In this document: piece by piece, positions 54,389-63,529 of the stretch | Numbering within the stretch: the stretch's first letter is position 1 | Layout of the letters: each line of letters starts with the position of its first letter | Source of the DNA: Anabaena azotica FACHB-119 | Lineage (GTDB): Bacteria; Cyanobacteriota; Cyanobacteriia; Cyanobacteriales; Nostocaceae | Assembly: GCF_014697625.1 (NCBI RefSeq) | Contig: NZ_JACJSG010000012.1 | Span: 1-64,000, forward strand | Length of the DNA stretch: 64,000 nt | Reading direction: 5' to 3' | Made by a program: the position numbers and the translations under genes | Notes under the pieces: model-generated | The model's database searches: none | What the model was told of the DNA's origin: nothing | The model's input: the letters and a program-made list of their open reading frames with translations, nothing else

Positions 54389-54448
54389 AAGCCTTTGTCC
54401 ATTTCTATAGACTGTTGATAACTGATAACTGATAACTGACAACTGACT

Positions 54449-54931
54449 ATGAACATCAGAATTGGTAACGGTTACGATATTCACAAATTAGTGAGCGATC
54501 GCGCTTTGATTTTAGGCGGTGTTAACATTCCCCATGAACTCGGTTTATTGGGACATAGTGATGCCGATGTACTCACTCACGCCATTATGGATGCTATGTT
54601 GGGCGCTTTATCTCTGGGCGATATTGGTCATTATTTCCCCCCCACAGATCCCCAATGGGCTGGCGCAGATAGTTTAGTTTTGTTAAGCCAAGTCAACGAG
54701 TTAATTCTCACTCAAGGTTGGCGCATAGGTAACATTGACTCGGTGGTAGTCGCCGAACGTCCCAAATTGAAACCACACATTAAAACCATGCGTGACAAAC
54801 TAGCCCATGTTTTGCAAGTAGAACCCAATCAAATTGGTATCAAAGCCACTACAAACGAGAAACTAGGGCCAGTCGGAAGGGAGGAAGGTATCTGTGCTTA
54901 TGCTGTCGCCTTGCTGGTAACTTCTGATTAG
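54449..54931 (+). CDS. ispF: MECDP synthase IspF
   Basis: The 160-residue 2-C-methyl-D-erythritol 2,4-cyclodiphosphate synthase acts in the non-mevalonate isoprenoid pathway. The metal site D10-x-H12 is in [23 protein letters not shown] supplies the third ligand, and [11 protein letters not shown] and [20 protein letters not shown] are signature segments. It lies 60 nt after trmD on the same strand. Confidence 0.96.
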   Translation: MNIRIGNGYDIHKLVSDRALILGGVNIPHELGLLGHSDADVLTHAIMDAMLGALSLGDIGHYFPPTDPQWAGADSLVLLSQVNELILTQGWRIGNIDSVVVAERPKLKPHIKTMRDKLAHVLQVEPNQIGIKATTNEKLGPVGREEGICAYAVALLVTSD

Positions 54932-55021
54932 GATGAAGTAATATTTTTTGAATGACTATGATAGATGTAAATGAGTAGTTAATCTGGCAAAAAATAGAAA
55001 ATTATTAGGAGTAGTAGGACA

Positions 55022-55543
55022 ATGGAAACTGGAAGCATCCAACCCGTTGATTATGTTCCTGATATCGTTGTTTTGAGTAAAGACGAGAAGATCGTTTTGT
55101 TGGTTGAGGTAAAAAGTAAAAAATCGCAAGATTGGCAAAATATTGAAAAATCTATTTTACCAATAAAACATTATTTGCAAAATCGTAGAAACAACAGTCC
55201 TTATAATTTAGCGAATGAGCCTTTTATTTTATTTGTTGATTTAGACAAGATGATAATTTGGAAATGGAATATAGATAAATTTTCCGAGCCTCTGATTTAT
55301 TTAAAAACTGATGATGTCCTGAGTAATTATGATCAAGAGTTTAGTAAATTGAGCAATAATAACCGAATATCAGCTTTTTATTTAGAAACGCTCGTAGAAG
55401 CATGGCTTAGAGATTTGGCTCACCATTGGAAATCAGAAAAGCCACCTGAATGGCATAAATTACAAGCTATATGTTTGTTACAACTAATTGAAGAAGGAAC
55501 TACTCATTCTCAGGTAAATCTGAATGATAACGCTTTACGTTGA
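55022..55543 (+). CDS. PD-(D/E)XK-like protein, unknown
   Basis: The 173-residue protein has DYVPDIVVLSKDEKIVLLVEVKSKK near its start, a D...E-x-K metal-site pattern of PD-(D/E)XK nucleases, followed by a mixed region and a helical C-terminus (AFYLETLVEAWLRDLAHHW). No family recognised beyond this. It overlaps the following PIN-like gene by 20 nt, so the two are a coupled pair. AT-rich, no HIP1. Confidence 0.65.
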   Translation: METGSIQPVDYVPDIVVLSKDEKIVLLVEVKSKKSQDWQNIEKSILPIKHYLQNRRNNSPYNLANEPFILFVDLDKMIIWKWNIDKFSEPLIYLKTDDVLSNYDQEFSKLSNNNRISAFYLETLVEAWLRDLAHHWKSEKPPEWHKLQAICLLQLIEEGTTHSQVNLNDNALR

Positions 55544-56168
55544 AACAAATTTTTTGATGGCTATAGCTCACGGACGAGATTCATTTAATATTATATTGAA
55601 TAACTATAACCCATCATTAAAGATAGTAATACCTGATATTTGTTTTATAGAAGCTCTGTCTACGTTTGAGAAAGAAAGACAAAACCGCCAGGAATTTAAC
55701 CGAGAACTAAATATTCAATATAACAAAGCCTTTCGAGATATAAATTCTCCTAACGCTCAAAATTTGATGCAATATTTACAACAAACAATTATTTTTAATA
55801 ACAAAATTCTTGATGACATTACTTTTCGGCTTAAGCAGGTAATAATTAGTCTAATTGATAAAGCAGAAATAATAAATATGAATAGTGCAATACTTGCTGA
55901 TCTTACAGAAAAAACTTTGATTGGTTCAGATTCAGACTCTGATTCAGAAAAATTATTAATTCAAAATGACTTAATGGATAACTTGATTCTACAATGTATT
56001 CTTAACCATGCGAAGTCAGATACGCAAGGAATTAAGGTTTTCTTAAGCGGTAATACAAAAGATTTTGATAAGCCAAAGGTACAAGAGGCTTTGCGTAATG
56101 CAGGAATAAGTAAATATTTTACTCGCACCCAAGATTTTCTGGGGTGGCTACAGTCTCAAAACAGTTGA
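55524..56168 (+). CDS. PIN-like domain protein
   Basis: The 214-residue protein opens ITLYVETNFLMAIAHGRDSF, where a PIN domain has its first acidic residue (here in VETNFL), with IPDICFIEALSTFEKER (conserved Glu region) and a late LSGNTKDFDKPKVQEAL, like the final PIN motif. An acidic SDSDSDSEK run (about 134-142) interrupts the middle. Probable RNase-type fold; coupled to the PD-(D/E)XK-like gene. Confidence 0.65.
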   Translation: MITLYVETNFLMAIAHGRDSFNIILNNYNPSLKIVIPDICFIEALSTFEKERQNRQEFNRELNIQYNKAFRDINSPNAQNLMQYLQQTIIFNNKILDDITFRLKQVIISLIDKAEIINMNSAILADLTEKTLIGSDSDSDSEKLLIQNDLMDNLILQCILNHAKSDTQGIKVFLSGNTKDFDKPKVQEALRNAGISKYFTRTQDFLGWLQSQNS

Positions 56169-56184
56169 ATTTATTGTCAAAATT

Positions 56185-57972
56185 ATGCAATTCCATAATA
56201 AAGTGTTTACTATTGCTAAACGTTTTTGGATACTGATAATTCTAGCTGCATTCACAGCCGTTACATTGGCGGCTTGTAACCCATCTAATTTTAGAAGTTC
56301 GGCGGCACAAATACCCCAATTAGTAACTAGTATTCTTAGTGATCCTAAAACCTTTAACTACCCTCTAAGCTCAGAAGTACCTAATGTTTTTGGTTTGATT
56401 TATGAAGGATTAATTACTGAAAACTATGATACTGGTGGAGTCGATCCAGCCTTAGCTGAATCTTGGGAAATTTCCGATGATAAATTAAAGATTGTTTTCA
56501 CTCTCCGTGAGGGATTAAAGTGGTCTGATGGGCAACCATTAACAGTAGATGATGTAGTCTTTACTTATAATGACATTTACTTGAACCCAGCCATTCCTAC
56601 AGATATCAGAGATATTATGAGGATTGGTGAAAGTAGGAAATTGCCTACTGTGAGAAAAGTTGATAATCGTCGGGTTGAGTTTGCAATTCCCGAACCGTTT
56701 GCGCCTTTTTTACGTAGTGTGACTGGCGCTGCAATTTTACCAGCTCATGCACTGCGAGAATCAGTAACAACAAAAGATGCTGAGGGTAAACCCAAATTTC
56801 TCCAAAAATGGGGCGTAGATACGCCACCAGAGCAAATTATCGTGAATGGGTTGTACAAAATAGAGCGTTATGATACGAGTGAACGTGTAGTATTTCGACG
56901 TAACCCGTACTATTGGCGCAAAGGGCCAAAGGGTGAAGCTCAACCTTATATTGAAAAATTAGTATGGCAAATCGTTGAATCTACAGATACTTCTTTATTA
57001 CAATTTCGTTCCGGCGGTTTGGATAGTATTGCTGTTTCACCAGATTACTTTTCTTTGTTAAAAGTACAAGAAAAGCAAGGGAATTTCAAAATATATAATG
57101 GTGGGCCAGCTACTGGTACAACATTTGTATTATTCAATTTAAATAAGGGTAGCAGAAACGGCAAACCACTAGTAGATCCGGTGAAGTCCCGTTGGTTTAA
57201 TACAGTGGAATTTCGCCAAGCGGTAGCTTATGCAATCGATCGCCAAACGATGATTAACAATATCTATCGTGGTTTAGGTCAACCGCAAGATTCACCCATT
57301 TCTGTCCAAAGTCCTTATTATCTTTCACCCAAGGAAGGGTTAAAGGTTTACGATTACAACCTCGAAAAAGCCAAGCAATTACTATTAAAGGCTGGTTTTA
57401 AGTATAATGCTCAAAATCAGTTGTTAGATTCCGAAGGGAATCGAGTCCGTTTTACCTTGCTGACGAATGCTGGTAACAAAATTCGGGAAGCAATAGGTTC
57501 ACAAATTAAACAAGACTTGAGCAAAATCGGGATGCAGGTAGATTTTACTCCCTTGGCATGGAATACTTACACAGATAAGCTCGCTAATACTCTAGATTGG
57601 GAAGCTTCCATGCTGGGTTTCACTGGTGGTTTAGAACCGAATGATGGTGCTAACGTCTGGAACCCTGAAGGCGGGTTACATATGTTTAACCAGAAACCCC
57701 AAGCAGGACAAAAGCCGATTGAAGGCTGGGAAGTAGCACCTTGGGAAGCCAGAATTGGTGAATTGTATATTCAAGCCGCTAGAGAGTTAGACGAAAGCAA
57801 ACGGAAAGCAATTTACGCGGAAACCCAAAAAATTACCCAGGAGAATTTACCCTTTATTTACTTGGTGAATCAATATGCTTTATCAGCAGTGCGCGATCGC
57901 TTTGAGAACATTCGCTTCTCCGCACTAGGCGGCGCATTCTGGAACCTGTATGAAATCAAAATAGTTAAATAG
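56185..57972 (+). CDS. Peptide ABC transporter substrate-binding lipoprotein
   Basis: The 595-residue family-5 (DppA/OppA-type) solute-binding protein has a lipoprotein signal peptide with lipobox TLAAC (Cys31). YEGLITENYDTGGVDPALAESWEISDD, FTLREGLKWSDGQPLTVDDVVFTYN and RQAVAYAIDRQTMINNIYRG are family hallmarks. It delivers oligopeptides or similar ligands to a permease encoded elsewhere. No permease or ATPase lies beside it. Confidence 0.92.
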   Translation: MQFHNKVFTIAKRFWILIILAAFTAVTLAACNPSNFRSSAAQIPQLVTSILSDPKTFNYPLSSEVPNVFGLIYEGLITENYDTGGVDPALAESWEISDDKLKIVFTLREGLKWSDGQPLTVDDVVFTYNDIYLNPAIPTDIRDIMRIGESRKLPTVRKVDNRRVEFAIPEPFAPFLRSVTGAAILPAHALRESVTTKDAEGKPKFLQKWGVDTPPEQIIVNGLYKIERYDTSERVVFRRNPYYWRKGPKGEAQPYIEKLVWQIVESTDTSLLQFRSGGLDSIAVSPDYFSLLKVQEKQGNFKIYNGGPATGTTFVLFNLNKGSRNGKPLVDPVKSRWFNTVEFRQAVAYAIDRQTMINNIYRGLGQPQDSPISVQSPYYLSPKEGLKVYDYNLEKAKQLLLKAGFKYNAQNQLLDSEGNRVRFTLLTNAGNKIREAIGSQIKQDLSKIGMQVDFTPLAWNTYTDKLANTLDWEASMLGFTGGLEPNDGANVWNPEGGLHMFNQKPQAGQKPIEGWEVAPWEARIGELYIQAARELDESKRKAIYAETQKITQENLPFIYLVNQYALSAVRDRFENIRFSALGGAFWNLYEIKIVK

Positions 57973-58060
57973 GTAATTGGTAATAGGTAATAGGTAAGTA
58001 GCAAAAACTGTTACCCATTACCCATTACCCATTACCCATTACCCATTATCCTAAATTACT

Positions 58061-58849
58061 GTGACTCAACCTGAAGCTTTGCGATCGCTCCTCGAAGCTG
58101 TCGCCAATGGTAAAGTTACCCCAGATAAGGCGTTAGATTCTCTCAAAGATTTAGCCTATGAATCTGTGGATGAGTTTGCCAAAATTGACCATCACCGTCA
58201 TCTGCGAACCGGTTTCCCCGAAGTGATTTGGGGACTGGGTAAAACATCAGAACAAATTGCGCGAATTATGGAGGTAATGCGCCAACGCAACCCGGTAGTC
58301 ATGGCTACCCGCATTGAACCAAGCGTTTACAACATCTTACAGCCAAAAATTAGAGATTTACGCTACTACGAAATGGCGCGAATTTGTGCTATTACTCCCC
58401 CTACCATCGCACCACAGTTTGAGGGAGTTATCGGCATTCTTTCTGCTGGTACTGCTGACTTACCCGTGGCGGAAGAAGCCGCAGTCACCGCCGAACTGTC
58501 AGGTTTTCGTGTGCTGCGTCTTTGGGATGTGGGGGTTGCGGGGATTCACCGCTTGCTGAGTAACCGTCATCTGATTGAATCAGCATCAGTATTGATTGTT
58601 GTCGCTGGGATGGAAGGCGCTTTACCCAGCGTCGTTGCTGGCTTGGCTAATTGTCCGGTAATTGCTGTACCTACCAGTGTGGGTTATGGCGCTAGTTTTG
58701 GCGGTTTAGCACCTCTATTGACAATGCTGAACTCTTGTGCTGCGGGTGTGGGAGTAGTCAATATAGATAACGGTTTTGGTGCAGCCGTGTTAGCTGGGCA
58801 AATTTTACGTACTGCCGAGAAATTGCGGATGTCATCGGGAGAATCTTGA
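58061..58849 (+). CDS. larB: Nickel-pincer cofactor biosynthesis protein LarB
   Basis: The 262-residue PurE-like carboxylase of the LarB family carboxylates nicotinate adenine dinucleotide during synthesis of the nickel-pincer cofactor. Recognised by DHHRHLRTGFPEVIWG, GVIGILSAGTADLPVAEEAA, VVAGMEGALPSVVAGL and PTSVGYGASFGGL. The start is GTG. LarC and LarE are not nearby. Confidence 0.9.
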   Translation: MTQPEALRSLLEAVANGKVTPDKALDSLKDLAYESVDEFAKIDHHRHLRTGFPEVIWGLGKTSEQIARIMEVMRQRNPVVMATRIEPSVYNILQPKIRDLRYYEMARICAITPPTIAPQFEGVIGILSAGTADLPVAEEAAVTAELSGFRVLRLWDVGVAGIHRLLSNRHLIESASVLIVVAGMEGALPSVVAGLANCPVIAVPTSVGYGASFGGLAPLLTMLNSCAAGVGVVNIDNGFGAAVLAGQILRTAEKLRMSSGES

Positions 58850-58940
58850 GTTATGACATCAAGGTAATGAGGGATTGGGGACTGGGTAATTTCCCTAGCC
58901 TTCAATCTCTAATCTCTAAACTTTACCTTAATTACTGAAG

Positions 58941-59135
58941 ATGCACTACTTTAACGATTTAACATTTAAGATTTTTGGTGATTTTCCTTTACTGGCACAA
59001 AACATCACCAATCCTAACTTTATCGGTCAGATGCAGAAGACTTGGAACCATTTCGTGCAAACAGGTCAAATTTGGGCGCTTCTGATTGGTTTATTTGTTG
59101 GTTATATGTTCCGTAACCTTACCAAGTACGGTTGA
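58941..59135 (+). CDS. Small single-TM protein, unknown
   Basis: The 64-residue protein has one C-terminal hydrophobic helix (IWALLIGLFVGYMFR) followed by NLTKYG. The N-terminus, with NPNFIGQMQKTWNHFVQ, is polar and aromatic. It sits between larB and argH with no recognised domain; a real but uncharacterised small protein is likely. Confidence 0.6.
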   Translation: MHYFNDLTFKIFGDFPLLAQNITNPNFIGQMQKTWNHFVQTGQIWALLIGLFVGYMFRNLTKYG

Positions 59136-59227
59136 CAATGGTAGGGAGTAGAGGGAAAAGGGAAAAGGATAGAACATTACTCCTTTTCCCCTTTCCCCTT
59201 TAACCTTTTCCCAATCCCCTCGTACTT

Positions 59228-60613
59228 ATGACCGAAAAACAAACTTGGAGTCAGCGATTTGAATCTGCACTACATCCAGCGATCGCCAGTTTTAATGCTA
59301 GTATAGGTTTTGACATAGAATTAATCGAATACGACATTACAGGTTCTCAAGCCCATGCTCAAATGTTGGCGCATACGGGGATTATTTCACCGACAGAAGG
59401 AAAGCAGCTAGTTGCAGGTTTAGAACAAATTCGCCAAGAATACCGCCAAGGCAATTTTCAACCGGGTATTGATGCTGAAGATGTTCACTTTGCAGTGGAA
59501 CGACGGTTGACAGAAATTGTCGGTGATGTTGGGAAAAAACTCCATACGGCGCGATCGCGTAATGACCAAGTTGGTACAGATACTCGGCTTTACCTACGCG
59601 ACCAAATCCAACAAATTAAAAGCCAGTTACGGCAATTTCAAGGTGTCTTATTAGACATAGCCGAACAAAACCTAGAAACCCTCATCCCTGGTTACACACA
59701 CCTACAACGCGCCCAACCCCTGAGTTTAGCCCATCATCTGTTAGCTTATTTCCACATGGCACAACGAGATTGGGAACGGTTAGGTGATGTGTGTCGCCGT
59801 GTGAATATTTCGCCCTTGGGTTGTGGTGCTTTGGCGGGGACAACTTTTCCCATTGACCGCCATTACACAGCAGAACTATTGCAATTTGAGCGAATTTATG
59901 ATAATAGCTTGGATGGAGTGAGCGATCGCGATTTTGCGATCGAATTTTTGTGTGCTGCTAGCTTGATTATGGTTCACCTCAGTCGTCTGAGTGAGGAAAT
60001 TATTCTTTGGGCATCAGAAGAATTTCGTTTTGTCACCCTCAAAGATAGCTGTGCCACAGGTTCCAGCATCATGCCCCAAAAGAAAAACCCCGATGTACCG
60101 GAATTAGTCAGGGGAAAAACTGGGCGTGTGTTTGGTCATCTGCAAGCAATGCTGGTAATTATGAAAGGCTTACCCCTAGCATATAACAAAGACCTACAAG
60201 AAGATAAAGAAGGTATATTCGACAGCGTTAATACAGTTAAAGCTTGTCTGGAAGCAATGACAATTTTGCTACGGGAAGGACTAGAATTTCGGACTCAGCG
60301 CCTAAATGAAGCAGTTACAGAAGACTTTTCTAACGCCACCGATGTCGCAGATTATCTCGCAGCTAGAGGCGTTCCTTTCCGGGAAGCTTATAATATCGTG
60401 GGGAAAGTCGTAAAAACCAGTATTGCTGCTGGCAAACTTTTAAAAGATTTGACATTAGAAGAATGGCAACAAATACATCCAGCATTTGCCGCCGACATAT
60501 ATAAAGCCATCTCCCCCCGTCAAGTTGTAGCCGCCCGTAATAGTTACGGTGGGACTGGTTTTGAGCAAGTCAGTAAAGCATTAATTGCTGCGCGTGAGGA
60601 AATTAGGGAGTAG
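59228..60613 (+). CDS. argH: Argininosuccinate lyase
   Basis: The 461-residue lyase splits argininosuccinate to arginine and fumarate. Signature [12 protein letters not shown] with the catalytic Ser loop, [28 protein letters not shown] and DRDFAIEFL are intact. It supplies arginine, also the side chain of cyanophycin, whose synthetase is in this window. Confidence 0.97.
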   Translation: MTEKQTWSQRFESALHPAIASFNASIGFDIELIEYDITGSQAHAQMLAHTGIISPTEGKQLVAGLEQIRQEYRQGNFQPGIDAEDVHFAVERRLTEIVGDVGKKLHTARSRNDQVGTDTRLYLRDQIQQIKSQLRQFQGVLLDIAEQNLETLIPGYTHLQRAQPLSLAHHLLAYFHMAQRDWERLGDVCRRVNISPLGCGALAGTTFPIDRHYTAELLQFERIYDNSLDGVSDRDFAIEFLCAASLIMVHLSRLSEEIILWASEEFRFVTLKDSCATGSSIMPQKKNPDVPELVRGKTGRVFGHLQAMLVIMKGLPLAYNKDLQEDKEGIFDSVNTVKACLEAMTILLREGLEFRTQRLNEAVTEDFSNATDVADYLAARGVPFREAYNIVGKVVKTSIAAGKLLKDLTLEEWQQIHPAFAADIYKAISPRQVVAARNSYGGTGFEQVSKALIAAREEIRE

Positions 60614-60659
60614 AGGAGTAACCCACCCCTAGCCCCTCCCTGGAGGGGAACCCAGCAGA

Positions 60660-60762
60660 GGAGAATAACTAATGACTAATGACAAATGACTAATGACCGA
60701 TGACCAATGACCAATGACCAATGACCAATGACCAATGACCAATGACCAATGACCAATGACTA
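60660..60762 (+). repeat. STRR heptamer array (ATGACCA)n
   Basis: About fourteen ATGACTA/ATGACCA heptamers lie in tandem between argH and the convergent small gene. Confidence 0.92.
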
Positions 60763-60767
60763 AAAAA

Positions 60768-60793
60768 TTAGGGTGTACAGATGTACACCCTAA
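60768..60793 (-). terminator. Rho-independent terminator of 54-residue gene
   Basis: The arms TTAGGGTGTACA and TGTACACCCTAA are perfect, with a 2-nt loop. Read on the minus strand a T6 run follows, fitting a terminator 40 nt after the small basic protein gene. Confidence 0.7.
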
Positions 60794-60833
60794 AAACTAA
60801 AACAATCCAAGAATCAAATTTTAAACAGACAAA

Positions 60834-60998
60834 TTATTCAGCATCAATTGCTGCTGCTCCTTCATCTTCCTCATTCTTGGGAGTTCTTTGTTGGAACCTT
60901 CTTTGCATTCTTCCTGTTGTAGTCCGTTTACGAAACTTTCTGGCGTATGCCTGGTTCCGTAGCGCCTTTTCTTTTTTCGGGTTACGGCGCTTTGCCAT
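60834..60998 (-). CDS. Small basic conserved protein
   Basis: The 54-residue protein MAKRRNPKKEKALRNQAYAR, with more basic residues (KFRKRTTTGRMQRRFQQR) and an acidic tail (NEEDEGAAAIDAE). The strongly basic body suggests RNA or ribosome binding (inference). ATG 60998 follows GAGGTGAAC; the frame could open at 61022. It seems conserved in cyanobacteria but I cannot name it. A terminator follows. Confidence 0.75.
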   Translation of the reverse strand: MAKRRNPKKEKALRNQAYARKFRKRTTTGRMQRRFQQRTPKNEEDEGAAAIDAE

Positions 60999-61464
60999 GT
61001 TCACCTCGTTTATAAACAACAAAAAATTGCCACTAAGCGTTTTTTAGAGAATATCAGCGACGAATGTTATTGATAAAACTCTAGCCTAGTTTAGCTGGAT
61101 AAATCTTGGAACAGCATACAATCCTACCGCATACTCTCTAGTTATGTCAATCGAGATGATCCTGAAAAGGTAGAAGCACTAGAAAATAAAATCCCAATTA
61201 CATTCGTAAATATACTTTTAATAGCAAAAATACTCATAGTATAAATACGTATAATCTTAATGTATAAGCATTTTAAAAAGCTTAAATATAGAAGCAATAA
61301 AGATAATCATCAAAAAAACTTGCTTTTTATAAAATATGTGTTAAGTTATTTTTGACACCCAGTAAAGCAAGATTCACAATAGCTTGGGGTGACATACTGT
61401 GCATCTACCTATCTGTGGCTTCTGACTTTTAAATAGTTTCTTGAAAATAACTCGGATAGGTTCA
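60999..61464. other. Intergenic region, no gene
   Basis: AT-rich, with several ATAAATACGTATAAT-like tracts near 61240-61262. No repeat family, RNA gene or frame is supported. Confidence 0.5.
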
Positions 61465-62214
61465 ATGATTAAATCTCGCCAATTGCCAAAACATCTCGCT
61501 TGTCTGTCTTTAGCAGCAGTATTCGCATCTAATTTAGCGATGTCTTCGGCTACTGCTCAAGTTACCACTCAGTCATCTTTTGGTTCCTCTGTCACATTCA
61601 CCTGTAATGACAGTGAGGCAACTATCAGGGCTAAGAATGGCCCAAGAGTAGTGAGGGGAACGACAAGTATCTACATCGGTTATCAGCAAGTATCATCCAT
61701 AAATAAAGACCCGCGTATCATTCGTTTTGATAACGGTGTCAGAACTTGGTGTCGTAGTGATTACGAAACAACAAACGATGATGGTACAGGTTATGGCTTG
61801 CTGTGGGATGGGGGAAATGTTCTCTATGGTGTTTTCACTTCTACAGGAACCCAGACTGGAAACGATTTCCGGCGTTATAGCAATGGTCGTTGGATGCCTA
61901 CCTATGGTAGCGGTGGCGGTGCAAAAGTAGCGATAATCGCCAGGATTGATCCTACAAATGGTAATGTTAGCTACGCGACTTTTTTATCTGGTAGAAAGAC
62001 TAGTGATGGCACAAGTAACTCTTTGTCAGTTCTTGGTTTGTCATGGAATAGTACAAACACAACTTTAACGGTGCTAGCAGATTCTTGGGCGTTTCCTCGC
62101 CGTCCTAACAAAACTTCTATGAGTTGTACTGGTTCATCACCTTTTAAATATGTGGCTGTTTTCACAGGTGATTTGATCACCATGAGCGGCGCTGCGGCTA
62201 TTGGTTGTAATTAG
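61465..62214 (+). CDS. Secreted protein, unknown function
   Basis: The 249-residue protein has a signal peptide (MIKSRQLPKHLACLSLAAVF...SATAQV, cleavage near TAQ-V). The mature part is beta-rich with four cysteines (FTCNDSE, RTWCRSDY, TSMSCTGS, AAIGCN), likely two disulfides. Motifs such as YGLLWDGGNVLYGVFTSTGTQ and VAIIARIDPTNGNVSYATFLSG suggest a beta-propeller or lectin-like fold. The open frame starts 8 codons earlier at a TTG. Periplasmic or extracellular. Confidence 0.75.
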   Translation: MIKSRQLPKHLACLSLAAVFASNLAMSSATAQVTTQSSFGSSVTFTCNDSEATIRAKNGPRVVRGTTSIYIGYQQVSSINKDPRIIRFDNGVRTWCRSDYETTNDDGTGYGLLWDGGNVLYGVFTSTGTQTGNDFRRYSNGRWMPTYGSGGGAKVAIIARIDPTNGNVSYATFLSGRKTSDGTSNSLSVLGLSWNSTNTTLTVLADSWAFPRRPNKTSMSCTGSSPFKYVAVFTGDLITMSGAAAIGCN

Positions 62215-62442
62215 GTTACTAAGCTCCTGCGGTTAGCCTAACGCCTGTATAATTGTTCAGTGTTGATGTTATTTTTTGATCAGGGTTGTATCTTTTCTTA
62301 TTGGCGAATTAGTGCAGCGTATTGGGTAAAGCGATCGTTATTCAAATAAAAAAATAATGGCTCTGGATTGAGCCAAGTCAGCTTTTAAGTAAAAACAGTA
62401 ATTAAAAATCTACTATGCTTATGCTAAAATATATACGCAGAT

Positions 62443-62469
62443 AGCCTATTTGATTTTTTCAAATAGGCT
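62443..62469. promoter_or_regulatory. Stem-loop upstream of small ORF
   Basis: The arms AGCCTATTTGA and TCAAATAGGCT are perfect (11 bp) with a five-T loop, ending 33 nt before the GTG of the 44-residue ORF. No T run follows, so it looks like a leader structure rather than a terminator. Confidence 0.5.
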
Positions 62470-62501
62470 AATATCCATAATTAAATAAAAGGGAGGAAAA
62501 A

Positions 62502-62636
62502 GTGCTTAAGCACTTACTTTTTGCTTTCGCTATGCTAGTCATGGTGGCAGTTATTTGCTATTGCCTTTCCACTATGACTAGTAACGTCGATTCTATTTTA
62601 AAGTCAGTGATCACATTAATCACTATGCTGAGATAG
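62502..62636 (+). CDS. 44-residue membrane peptide
   Basis: GTG start 5 nt after GGGAGG. The peptide opens MLKHLLFAFAMLVMVAVICY, continues CLSTMTSNVDSILKSVITLI and ends TMLR, with one strong hydrophobic helix and a second amphipathic segment. An 11-bp stem-loop lies upstream and a good terminator 24 nt downstream, so it looks like a complete small transcription unit. No homologue recognised; it could be a type I toxin-like peptide or a small envelope or photosystem-associated peptide. Confidence 0.5.
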   Translation: MLKHLLFAFAMLVMVAVICYCLSTMTSNVDSILKSVITLITMLR

Positions 62637-62659
62637 AAATCTCAATCAATTATAAATCT

Positions 62660-62695
62660 ACCTAAAGAGGAGTGATAATCTTCTTTAGGTTTTTT
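62660..62695 (+). terminator. Rho-independent terminator
   Basis: The arms ACCTAAAGA and TCTTTAGGT are followed at once by a T6 run. It ends the unit of the 44-residue ORF. Confidence 0.8.
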
Positions 62696-62901
62696 AGTCA
62701 CTAAAAATTTAGTAACTAAATTTTTGTACCTTATCTCAAATCTAGAATTAGTATAACACCATTAAATTGAGATCGTAAAGTAGTCACAAATTCTAGAGCC
62801 ACTCTATTCGCTTTCCACTCGGAAAATACCTATAAATTTCCTTGTTTGCGTCTTTGCGCCTTTGCGTGAGCCTAACAATTATTTTGGTAATCATCTAGTC
62901 T

Positions 62902-62956
62902 GTAGGGTGGGCATTGCCCACCGGTTCATGGTTTTGGTGGGCAATGCCCACCCTAC
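62902..62956. repeat. Perfect 21-bp inverted repeat
   Basis: GTAGGGTGGGCATTGCCCAC plus C at 62902-62922 is exactly mirrored at 62936-62956, and each arm is itself palindromic (TGGGCATTGCCCA). A half copy lies at 5621-5642 in the natG leader. The CTCTCCGCGTCGGAGAG palindrome follows at 62994. Confidence 0.85.
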
Positions 62957-63083
62957 GATTTCAAAAATCAAGTGTGAGTCCTATATTGAAGCCCCTCTCC
63001 GCGTCGGAGAGGGGTTGGGGAGAGGTCTATCAAACTGGATGTTACAAGATTTCAACAATTTTTGACTCGCAAATAAAAGCCTC

Positions 63084-63416
63084 TGTCACCTGTAACCTGT
63101 CCCCTATCATTAATAATGATTGCCTGATTTGCGATGATGGACTGCTGTTACACCATCCTGATTTAAGACTTTACCGTTCTCTACAGTGGCGTAAACTAAC
63201 CAGTGGTCGCCTGACTCCATCCGATTTTTAACTGAACATTCCAAATAAGCAAGGGCATCTTTCAGTACAGGACTGCCGTTTTCGGCTTGTTCTGTGGCTA
63301 CATCAGCAAATCTATCTTGTCCTGGGACGAAGGGTTTGAGGAAGTGTTTCATCAACCCCAAATGATTGCCTTCTTTAAGAACATTAAGGACAAACTTATT
63401 ACCAGTATGCGTAAGT
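63084..63416 (-). pseudogene. Duplicated 3' fragment of flv1A
   Basis: About 330 bp nearly identical to 27220-27553, covering the last ~100 codons of flv1A and ~28 bp of its 3' flank (including GGGGACAGGT). The frame is open (GLMKHFLKPFVPGQDRFADV to HHRKSGNHY), with a few substitutions such as G to V and E to Q. It joins a MITE exactly at the shared CTTACGC/GCGTAAG. It cannot make a flavodiiron protein. Confidence 0.93.
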
Positions 63417-63511
63417 CTGTAGGGTGTGTGACTGGCGATAATATTTGAACGTAGTCATGAGACTTGTAGCGTCACGCACCAAACACCAATTGTGACACTT
63501 GCGTAAGTCCT
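63411..63511. mobile_element. 5'-truncated copy of the 122-bp MITE
   Basis: Matches 27776-27876 (GTAGGGTGTGTGA, GAACGTAGTCATGAGACTTG, CACTTGCGTAAGTCCT), but its first ~25 bp are replaced by the flv1A fragment; the joint lies in the shared GCGTAAG. Confidence 0.85.
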
Positions 63512-63529
63512 GGGGAAACTAATTTAAAC

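Noticed and set aside
62862..63231. Plus-strand frames of 67 and 105 residues
   Set aside because: Run through inverted repeats and antisense of the flv1A fragment.
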